Origin: an uncultured Christensenellaceae bacterium | Lineage (GTDB): Bacteria > Bacillota > Clostridia > Christensenellales > CAG-138 | Assembly (NCBI GenBank): GCA_902475645.1 | Contig: CABSAH010000060.1 | Span: 1-9,363, forward strand | Direction of reading: 5' to 3' | Length of the DNA: 9,363 nucleotides | In this document: positions 1-5,428 of the stretch, piece after piece | Position numbering within the stretch: the stretch's first letter is position 1 | Layout: the number at the start of each line of letters is the position of its first letter | Notes under the pieces: generated by a model | What the model saw: the letters and a program-made list of their open reading frames with translations, nothing else | The model's database searches: none | Told to the model about the DNA's origin: nothing | Translations under genes and position numbers: made by a program

Positions 1-1
1 G

Positions 2-604
2 GAGCTTATAAAAAAGCCGTTCCAGAAAAAAGTATATCTCCTTTTGATTTCAACGCTCGTTACCGCGGCAATAGCATTCATATTCAAGGATTTGTTCGAT
101 TCCGCATTTGAAGGCAGGTTTTTGGGCATAGGCTTTTTGATCACCGCCGCAATACTTTTCGCTAACGAAAAGATTGCCCACGGCAAAAAGAAAATCAAGG
201 ATATGAAATACCCCGAAGCCTTGGGCATTGGCCTTATGCAGGGCGCGGCAATATTCCCGGGCGTATCGCGCAGCGGCTCAACCATTGCCGGGGCGCGTCT
301 GTTCGGCCTTTCCAGGGAATCCGCGGCGGAGTATTCGTTCATACTCTCCATTCCCGCAATACTCGGCTCCCTCGTTATGCAGATACCCGACGTTGCGGCG
401 GAAGGGCTCCGCGGGACGGATTGGGGCTGCATAATAGTTGGCACGATCGTTGCCGCCGTAAGCGGCTATTTTGCGATACGCCTTATGCTCAACCTTATAA
501 TAAAAAGAAGCCTGAAGGGATTTATAATATACGTTGCGGCGCTGGGCGTGCTTGTGCTTTGCGATCAGCTTATATTCAACGTATTCTTCACCAACCCGTT
601 TTAA
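2..604 (+). CDS. uppP: Undecaprenyl-diphosphatase UppP/BacA (5'-truncated)
   Basis: This is an integral membrane phosphatase that converts undecaprenyl diphosphate to undecaprenyl phosphate, recycling the lipid carrier for peptidoglycan and other wall polymers. The frame is open to the left edge, so the N-terminus is missing. About 200 residues are visible, against roughly 270 for the family, and the N-terminal glutamate-rich active-site motif lies outside the window. The diagnostic motif PGVSRSGST is at bases 257-283, with the family arginine and serines, preceded by GLMQGAAIF and followed by the conserved SRESAAEYSFILSIPA stretch. Several hydrophobic segments remain, including one near the start, one around the SIPAILGSLV stretch and two at the C-terminus. 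The TTG at 44 is in frame, but it sits inside a hydrophobic segment with coding sequence upstream, so it is not the start. The next gene begins 13 bases after the stop, which suggests one operon. Confidence 0.93.
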   Translation, partial: ELIKKPFQKKVYLLLISTLVTAAIAFIFKDLFDSAFEGRFLGIGFLITAAILFANEKIAHGKKKIKDMKYPEALGIGLMQGAAIFPGVSRSGSTIAGARLFGLSRESAAEYSFILSIPAILGSLVMQIPDVAAEGLRGTDWGCIIVGTIVAAVSGYFAIRLMLNLIIKRSLKGFIIYVAALGVLVLCDQLIFNVFFTNPF

Positions 605-617
605 TTGAGGAACAGCC

Positions 618-1856
618 ATGGACCCAAGGGCAAGGACGGTTTACCGCGTTGACGTGCGCAGCTTTTTCGATTCCGATGCGGACGGGCTGGGCGACATAAA
701 CGGCGTTGCCGCAAAAATAGACTATATAAAGGAAATAGGCGCGGATACGCTTATGCTTTCCCCCGTGCTTATGCCCGGCGATTATGCCGTTGACCCCGAA
801 ATAGGCACGGCGGACGCGCTTGACGCGCTGATAGACAGGGCCGCAGCCCGCATGATAGGCACGGTGCTTGAAATGCCTGTTGATATGCGCCTGAATGACG
901 ATGACGCCATGGAGCGCGCCGCCGCAGCCATGCGCTATTGGCTGGACAGGGGCGTTATGGGCATTGCCGTGAATACGGACGCCTTAACCGCGCGGGGGGA
1001 CAAGCGCGCGCTGCACCGCGCAATGCATGCGCTGAACAGGAGCGTTTTTTCGCTGTATCCCGATTGCTTCACCGTGGGCACGGGTAAAAGCGTGCCTTTT
1101 GAGGACGCCGTGCAGCTTACGCGAACGGAGAACAGGGAGCTGCTTATGCAGCTTTATACGCCCGCGCATATGGCCGAAGCCTTCTCCCCCGCCCCCGTTG
1201 GGCTCGGCGCGCTGTTTGGCGGCGGGGACGCTAAGCGCTTCAGGCACGGCGCGGATTATCATCAGGTGCAGGGCGAGCTTCGCGGCGGCTGGTTTTTGAA
1301 CGGCATTTCGCTTGCGCAGGGGCAGTATTCGTCCCGCAATGAGCTTATGCGCCGCCTGCGCTCCAAGGCCGCCTGCCTTTTTGCCATGACGGGGCGCGGC
1401 ACGCCGCTTATACATCAGGGCGACGAAATAGGGCTTTATGCCCCAAATATGCCCATGCAATGGAACAATTCCCGCGCCGCGGGCTTTACGTTGGGCACGC
1501 CTAAAATCAAGGGCGACGGCGCATTGAGCCACATAAACGTCGAAGAGGACATGACGCACATGGATTCCGTATGCGCGTTTTATAAGCGCGCAATCGAGCT
1601 TAGGCGCAGCCACAGCGCGCTTATATACGGCGAATATGCGCCCGTGGATTCCGAAAATGCGCACGTTACGGCATACTCCCGTTCGGACGGGGCGGAAAGC
1701 CTGCTTATCGTTATAAACATTACCGACCGCGCCGCAAGGGTTGCGCTGGACGGCTGCAAAAAGGGCGAGTGTCTGCTATATACCAATTCGCCCAAGCCCG
1801 TTGCCGAAATCATGAAGCTTCAGCCATACGAAGGCTTTGTATACAGATTGAGGTAA
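618..1856 (+). CDS. GH13 alpha-glucosidase-like protein lacking catalytic residues (pseudoenzyme)
   Basis: This resembles GH13 alpha-glucosidases and oligo-1,6-glucosidases at both ends. Residues 8-50 match the N-terminal barrel (VYRVDVRSFFDSDADGLGDI, then a YIKEIGADTLMLSPV stretch), and 260-290 match the GTPLIHQGDEIG and PMQW-NS-AGFT region. Residues 306-340 resemble the INVE...FYKRAIELRR region, followed by a short beta domain. The active site is gone. Region I (D-VVNH) reads E85...D89-M90. The nucleophile motif GFRxD reads GIAVN, so Arg becomes A117 and Asp becomes N119. The acid/base Glu of TVGE is T155, and the NHD aspartate aligns with S231. Domain B, normally between region I and the WLD-G helix, is almost absent, so the protein has 412 residues instead of about 550. 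The frame is intact, with a GAGG ribosome site before ATG. Hydrolysis is unlikely; sugar binding or a structural role is inference. It lies between uppP and a phosphopantetheinyl transferase in tight spacing. Confidence 0.85.
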   Translation: MDPRARTVYRVDVRSFFDSDADGLGDINGVAAKIDYIKEIGADTLMLSPVLMPGDYAVDPEIGTADALDALIDRAAARMIGTVLEMPVDMRLNDDDAMERAAAAMRYWLDRGVMGIAVNTDALTARGDKRALHRAMHALNRSVFSLYPDCFTVGTGKSVPFEDAVQLTRTENRELLMQLYTPAHMAEAFSPAPVGLGALFGGGDAKRFRHGADYHQVQGELRGGWFLNGISLAQGQYSSRNELMRRLRSKAACLFAMTGRGTPLIHQGDEIGLYAPNMPMQWNNSRAAGFTLGTPKIKGDGALSHINVEEDMTHMDSVCAFYKRAIELRRSHSALIYGEYAPVDSENAHVTAYSRSDGAESLLIVINITDRAARVALDGCKKGECLLYTNSPKPVAEIMKLQPYEGFVYRLR

Positions 1857-1860
1857 AAAA

Positions 1861-2397
1861 ATGGAATACGGCGGCGCGCGCATATATATAATCGATGAAG
1901 CATCCTCCATCGAAAGCCGCACGGAGCGGCTGATTCGCCTTGCGCGCGAATACGCGGCGGAGGAGGACGTGCCGCTGCCAAAAAAGCTGAGCATAGCAAG
2001 GAGCGAACACGGCAAGCCGTATTTTGAAAACGCGCCGTGGCTGCATTTTTCCGTATCCCATTCGGGCGGGCTTTGGGTATGCGCGCTATGCCGCAGCGAG
2101 GTGGGTATAGATATCGAGCAATACTCCGCGCGGGATTATTTATCGCTTGCGGGGCGCTTCTTCCACCCCGATGAAACGAAGTATACCGAGCGCGGCGGCG
2201 CCGAGGCGTTCTATTCCGTTTGGACGGCAAAGGAAAGCTACGTTAAGCTGCTTGGCACCGGCATAGGCGGCAGCTTTTCGCATTTCAGCGTTGTCGGGCG
2301 CGGCGGCATATCGGGCGGGCGGCTGTTTGCGCGCTTTACCCCCATACCCGTGCAAAAGGGATACGCGCTCACGCTCTGCCGCTGGGACGATGAGTGA
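1861..2397 (+). CDS. Sfp-type 4'-phosphopantetheinyl transferase
   Basis: The family transfers the phosphopantetheine arm of coenzyme A to a conserved serine of acyl or peptidyl carrier proteins, in the cytoplasm. The 178-residue protein carries the family motifs in order: HGKPYF (50-55), FSVSHSGG (63-70), GIDIE (82-86), RFFHPDE (99-105) and WTAKESYVKLLGTGI (121-135). D84, E86 and E124 are the expected magnesium ligands. The length is slightly short of the 220-240 residues typical of Sfp, with a reduced N-terminal part. The ATG lies 4 bases after the upstream stop, and its ribosome site GAGG overlaps the end of the GH13-like gene, so translational coupling is likely. No carrier protein, polyketide synthase or peptide synthetase is visible here, so its partner is elsewhere. 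It could be the only such enzyme of the cell, serving fatty acid synthesis, or a specialised one; the sequence cannot decide. Confidence 0.92.
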   Translation: MEYGGARIYIIDEASSIESRTERLIRLAREYAAEEDVPLPKKLSIARSEHGKPYFENAPWLHFSVSHSGGLWVCALCRSEVGIDIEQYSARDYLSLAGRFFHPDETKYTERGGAEAFYSVWTAKESYVKLLGTGIGGSFSHFSVVGRGGISGGRLFARFTPIPVQKGYALTLCRWDDE

Positions 2398-2461
2398 AAA
2401 AAGCGCAAAATCCGATTTACCGTATATTGACATACATACCGAATAAAAGGAGATATTATCA

Positions 2462-3316
2462 ATGAAAACGGGCAATATTGGCATTTCGACCGAAAACGGC
2501 GCGGCAAGCGCGCCTTATGCGTCGGCATCCCCGCGTGAAATACGCGCGCTTATACGCGCGGGCAGAATAACAGCACCCACAGCGGGCATGTCCGCAGGGT
2601 ATGCGCAGGCGAATTTGGTGATACTGCCAAAGGAATACGCGGCGGACTTTGCGGAATACGCCCGCATAAATCCCGCCCCCTGCCCCGTGCTTGAAACGCT
2701 TAAAGCTTCGCCGTATACGCGCCTTATGGCGGCGGACGGCAACATACTTACGGATATACCCAAATACCGCATATACCGAAACGGCGCGCTTGATACGGAG
2801 GTGACCGACGCAAGTGAATATTACCAAAGCGGCATGGTCGGCTTCCTTATAGGGTGCAGCTTTTCGTTTGAGGAGGCGCTTATGCGCGCGGGCATAGAGG
2901 TGCGCCATATTGCGGCGGGGCGCAACGTGCCCATGTACAAAACCAACATTATGACAAAGCCCTGCGGCCCGTTTTCAGGCCCTACGGTATGCTCCATGCG
3001 GCCCATGACGAAAAAGCACGCGGAGCTTGCATACAGAATAACCGCCGCCATGCCCAATGTACACGGCGCGCCCGTGCATATAGGCAAGCCCGAGGATATA
3101 GGCATTGCGGACATTATGCGGCCCGATTACGGGGACAGCGTGGAAATACGCGAAGGCGAGGTATGCGTATTCTGGCCCTGCGGCGTTACCCCGCAGGCGG
3201 CAATAGAAAACGCCAAGCCGCCAATTGTAATAACCCACAGCCCCGGGCATATGTTCATAACCGACATATTGAACAGCGAATTAAACGATTTTATAGAAGC
3301 GCACAGGGGCGAATAA
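2462..3316 (+). CDS. DUF1445 family protein (D-glutamate cyclase / putative hydro-lyase)
   Basis: This 284-residue protein belongs to the YcsI/DUF1445 family (PF07286). Its mammalian relative DGLUCY interconverts D-glutamate and 5-oxo-D-proline; most bacterial members are annotated only as putative hydro-lyases. Visible family signatures are SPREIRALIRAG (23-34), YAQANLVILP (47-56), GFLIGCSFSFEEAL (127-140), the NVPMYKTN stretch (155-162), SMRPM (178-182), VFWPCGVTPQAA (237-248) and ITHSPGHMFITD (257-268). There is no signal peptide or membrane segment. The start is well supported: AAAAGGAGA lies 10-12 bases before the ATG. The gene sits 64 bases after the phosphopantetheinyl transferase gene, so it may be the last gene of that operon or have its own weak promoter. 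A strong hairpin terminator follows. D-glutamate turnover would fit wall metabolism together with uppP, but this is inference and the bacterial reaction is not established here. Confidence 0.88.
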   Translation: MKTGNIGISTENGAASAPYASASPREIRALIRAGRITAPTAGMSAGYAQANLVILPKEYAADFAEYARINPAPCPVLETLKASPYTRLMAADGNILTDIPKYRIYRNGALDTEVTDASEYYQSGMVGFLIGCSFSFEEALMRAGIEVRHIAAGRNVPMYKTNIMTKPCGPFSGPTVCSMRPMTKKHAELAYRITAAMPNVHGAPVHIGKPEDIGIADIMRPDYGDSVEIREGEVCVFWPCGVTPQAAIENAKPPIVITHSPGHMFITDILNSELNDFIEAHRGE

Positions 3317-3326
3317 GGCAGCACAT

Positions 3327-3353
3327 AAAAAAGTGGCCGTGAGCCACTTTTTT
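3327..3353. terminator. Bidirectional intrinsic terminator between converging genes
   Basis: A perfect 11-base-pair stem, AAAAAAGTGGC (3327-3337) with GCCACTTTTTT (3343-3353), encloses a 5-base loop. The T-run ends the stem on the plus strand and the A-run gives a T-run on the minus strand. The hairpin can therefore stop both the DUF1445 transcript and the convergent thymidine kinase transcript. Confidence 0.93.
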
Positions 3354-3370
3354 ATATTTTACGCATTGCG

Positions 3371-3952
3371 CTAATCCATTTTTCTCAGCTTCGGGCCGGG
3401 GTCGCCCTGCTTCCAATGCCGGCGGCAAAGACTTATGTATTTATCCTCCGCGCCAAGCACCACCTGCTCGCCCTGCTTGGTTATGCCTCCCTTGCCGTCA
3501 AGCCGCGCGTTGCACGTTGCCTTGCGGCCGCACCAGCATATTGTCTTTACCTCCTCTATGCTGTCCGCCCAGGCAAGCAGCCATTTGCTCCCTTCAAATA
3601 GCTCCCCGCGAAAATCCGCGCGCAGCCCGTAGCATATTACGGGCACGTTGTATTCATCCACAATATCCGTCAGCAGCTCCACCTCCGCCTTGCTTAGGAA
3701 CTGCGCCTCGTCCACTATTATGCAGTCGTACTCGCGCCGCCTTACCGCATCTATATCCATTTCGTCAAAAAGCGTACATTCGTCCATAACGCCGCAGCGG
3801 CTTTTCATAATATGCACGCCGTCGCGCGTATCGGTACGCGGCTTCACCAGCAGCGCCTTCTGCCCCTGCTCGCCGTAATTATACTTTACCATTATGGCGT
3901 TTGCGGTTTTGCTGGAGCTCATTGCCCCGTAGCGGAAATATAGCTTTGCCAT
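3371..3952 (-). CDS. tdk: Thymidine kinase (type II, TK1-like)
   Basis: The enzyme phosphorylates thymidine to dTMP with ATP in the cytoplasm, salvaging nucleosides. The 193 residues have the normal family length. Visible elements are the N-terminal KLYFRYGAM and P-loop GAMSSSKT (9-16), VIICYGLRADFRGELFEGS-type lid sequence (104-122, here VPVICYGLRADF and onward), DEAQF (81-85) with the catalytic glutamate E82, and zinc-site residues C139, C141, C176 and H179 in the CxC ... CxxH layout known from enterobacterial Tdk. The oddity is the P-loop: the glycine usually found just before the lysine is S14. The lysine K15 and T16 remain, so activity is likely, but binding could differ. The start ATG is preceded by AAAGGA about 10 bases upstream. 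It is divergent from the isomerase-like gene and converges on the DUF1445 gene. Confidence 0.96.
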   Translation of the reverse strand: MAKLYFRYGAMSSSKTANAIMVKYNYGEQGQKALLVKPRTDTRDGVHIMKSRCGVMDECTLFDEMDIDAVRRREYDCIIVDEAQFLSKAEVELLTDIVDEYNVPVICYGLRADFRGELFEGSKWLLAWADSIEEVKTICWCGRKATCNARLDGKGGITKQGEQVVLGAEDKYISLCRRHWKQGDPGPKLRKMD

Positions 3953-3984
3953 TTTGGGAATGTCCTTTCATAATTGATTGTTAT

Positions 3985-4013
3985 ATTGTATCAGACGCGG
4001 CTGAGAATATAAA
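3985..4013 (-). promoter_or_regulatory. Predicted tdk promoter with extended -10
   Basis: Read on the minus strand, TTTATA (4013-4008) and TACAAT (3990-3985) are separated by 17 bases. A TGA directly before the -10 makes an extended -10, TGATACAAT. The start of transcription would fall near 3978, giving a leader of about 25 bases before the tdk ATG. Confidence 0.65.
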
Positions 4014-4014
4014 G

Positions 4015-4043
4015 TACAAAAACCGCGCGCCGTATGATAGAAT
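4015..4043 (+). promoter_or_regulatory. Predicted promoter of the isomerase-like gene
   Basis: An extended -10, TGATAGAAT, lies at 4035-4043. The hexamer 17 bases upstream (TACAAA, 4015-4020) is a poor -35, as is common when an extended -10 is present. The element abuts the -35 of the divergent tdk promoter, so one regulator could affect both. The leader would be about 27 bases and ends in a good GGGAGGA ribosome site at 4064-4070. Confidence 0.5.
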
Positions 4044-4077
4044 GTATTATCAATAAATATATTGGGAGGAACATAAA

Positions 4078-5268
4078 ATGGCAATAAGTGTATTTCAGGT
4101 ACAAAGCCCGCTGTCTCAGGTTACGCGGGAACGCACGGACGAATATCTTAAAACCGTGGGCAGCGCCGTAGGCGAGGAGCTGGTGCGCGTTGATTTGGAC
4201 GAATTTGAAAAGGCTCCCTTCGCGCTGGTATTCGTGGCCTCCGGCGGGAGCGAGGGCATATTTAAGCAGGGCTACGAGCGCATATGCCAAAAGCCGTGCT
4301 ATATACTGACAAGCGGCGAAAGCAACTCCCTTGCCGCCAGCATGGAAATACTGTCCTTCCTAAAGCAGCAGGGCAAGCGGGGCGAAATACTGCACGGCAG
4401 CGTAAATGACGTTGCAAGGCGCATAAACGCGCTGAAGCTGGCTCATGCGGGCATTGCAAGGCTCAACGGCATGAGGCTTGGCGTTATAGGCGCGCCGTCG
4501 GATTGGCTGATTGCCAGCAATACGGACGGAGCGGCGTATCAGGCTAAGCTTGGGCTTACGCTTGTGCATGTGCCGATAGGCGAGCTTATAGAGGAAACGA
4601 AGAAGGGCGGCTATGAGCCGAACGAATACACGGAGCTTTTGATGGCACAGGGCTACGACAGGGCGGAGATGGAAAAGAGCCTTAACGTATACGGCGCGCT
4701 GAAGCGCATAATTGCCAAATACGGCCTTGGCGCGGTAACGGTGCGCTGCTTTGATTTGCTTGATACCGTGTTCACAACGGGCTGCCTCGGCCTTGCAATA
4801 CTCAATGCGGAGGGCATTTACGCCGGCTGCGAGGGCGATATCCCCGCCGCCGTATCCATGGCCATACTCGGCGCGGTATCGGGCAGGGACGTATTCCTTT
4901 GCAACCCCAGCCGCATAGATACCGCCGCGGGCGAAATGGTGCTTGCGCACTGCACGCTGCCCGTATCCATGCCGCTCAGCATACGCCTTACCACGCATTA
5001 CGAATCGGATATTGGCGTTGCAATAGCGGGCGAGCTTCCCGAAGGCGTATGCACCGTGTTCAAGGCCGCGGGCGACCTTTCCCGCTTCTTTGTAAAGCGC
5101 GGCGAAATTACGGAAAACCTGCACGAAACCTGCCTTTGCCGCACGCAGATAAAGCTGAGGCTTGATGATTTTTCGTATTTCCTCACCAACCCCATAAACA
5201 ACCATCACCTTGTTTGCAGCGGGGACTATACGGACGCGCTGAACGAATTCTTCGCGCTTATAGGCTGA
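4078..5268 (+). CDS. L-fucose/L-arabinose isomerase-like protein, substrate unknown
   Basis: The 396-residue protein resembles the COG2407 group of L-fucose isomerase-related proteins, which share the fold of metal-dependent ketose-aldose isomerases (FucI, AraA). Visible features are the N-terminal alpha/beta region with VFVASGGSEGIFKQ (51-64), LGVIGAPSDWLIAS (134-147), VRCFDLL (222-228), the conserved CEGDIPAAVSMAILG (251-265), GEMVLAHCTLP (285-295) and a C-terminal NNHHLV (374-379). D226, E252, D254, H291 and H376/H377 are the candidate metal and substrate residues; I cannot assign them without alignment. It is shorter than FucI (about 590 residues) and AraA (about 500), which is usual for this subgroup. 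There is no signal peptide. It has its own predicted promoter and precedes a nucleoside-type uptake operon by 160 bases. A role on a sugar or sugar phosphate is inferred; the exact reaction is unknown. Confidence 0.72.
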   Translation: MAISVFQVQSPLSQVTRERTDEYLKTVGSAVGEELVRVDLDEFEKAPFALVFVASGGSEGIFKQGYERICQKPCYILTSGESNSLAASMEILSFLKQQGKRGEILHGSVNDVARRINALKLAHAGIARLNGMRLGVIGAPSDWLIASNTDGAAYQAKLGLTLVHVPIGELIEETKKGGYEPNEYTELLMAQGYDRAEMEKSLNVYGALKRIIAKYGLGAVTVRCFDLLDTVFTTGCLGLAILNAEGIYAGCEGDIPAAVSMAILGAVSGRDVFLCNPSRIDTAAGEMVLAHCTLPVSMPLSIRLTTHYESDIGVAIAGELPEGVCTVFKAAGDLSRFFVKRGEITENLHETCLCRTQIKLRLDDFSYFLTNPINNHHLVCSGDYTDALNEFFALIG

Positions 5269-5308
5269 CAATAAGCCCGAATAACGCGCAAACAGCCGCG
5301 AGAGCATG

Positions 5309-5352
5309 GCATGAAAAAAGCATATATAAAAAATACATCTTTTATTTCATGC
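5309..5352. repeat. Inverted repeat GCATGAAA/TTTCATGC upstream of the BMP gene
   Basis: The arms are GCATGAAA (5309-5316) and TTTCATGC (5345-5352), an exact 8-base inverted repeat. Pairing could extend by A-T pairs (5317-5319 with 5341-5343) if A5344 is bulged. The loop is large and A/T-rich. The right arm falls between the -35 and -10 positions of the predicted BMP promoter, which favours an operator. A weak terminator of the upstream gene is the alternative, since ATATTTTT follows. Confidence 0.4.
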
Positions 5353-5368
5353 ATATTTTTGATAGAAT
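5340..5368 (+). promoter_or_regulatory. Predicted promoter of the BMP transporter operon
   Basis: The extended -10 TGATAGAAT (5360-5368) is identical to that upstream of the isomerase-like gene. The -35 position 17 bases upstream (5340-5345) is only T-rich. The region is strongly A/T-rich down to 5400 and has two further TATAAT hexamers (5372-5377 and 5388-5393), so the exact start of transcription is uncertain. The leader would be about 30-55 bases, too short for a known purine riboswitch. Confidence 0.5.
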
Positions 5369-5428
5369 ATATATAATCATGCGGATATATAATATGCATG
5401 GTCAAAAATGAACGGAGGATAAGACATA

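Noticed and set aside
44..46. TTG as the start of uppP
   Set aside because: The frame is open to the left edge and codes for sequence expected of the family before this point; there is no ribosome site in front of it.
984..1664. 226-codon open frame on the minus strand inside the GH13-like gene
   Set aside because: It is antisense to a gene with clear homology, has no recognisable domain and is rich in Arg/Ala as expected from reversed G+C-biased codons.
618..1856. GH13-like gene as a broken pseudogene
   Set aside because: No stop or frameshift interrupts it and both flanking regions stay in one frame. The catalytic changes are substitutions, and the missing domain B is a clean in-frame loss.
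2427..2459. Consensus TTGACA at 2427-2432 as a -35 of the DUF1445 gene
   Set aside because: The nearest -10-like hexamers (GATATT, TATTAT) need spacers of 19-21 bases and would start transcription at or past the ribosome site.
4360..5307. 315-codon open frame on the minus strand opposite the isomerase-like gene
   Set aside because: It lacks any recognised motif and composition is typical of an antisense shadow; the plus-strand frame has promoter, ribosome site and family motifs.
5369..5428. Purine riboswitch in the BMP leader
   Set aside because: The leader is only about 30-55 bases and shows no three-way-junction fold.
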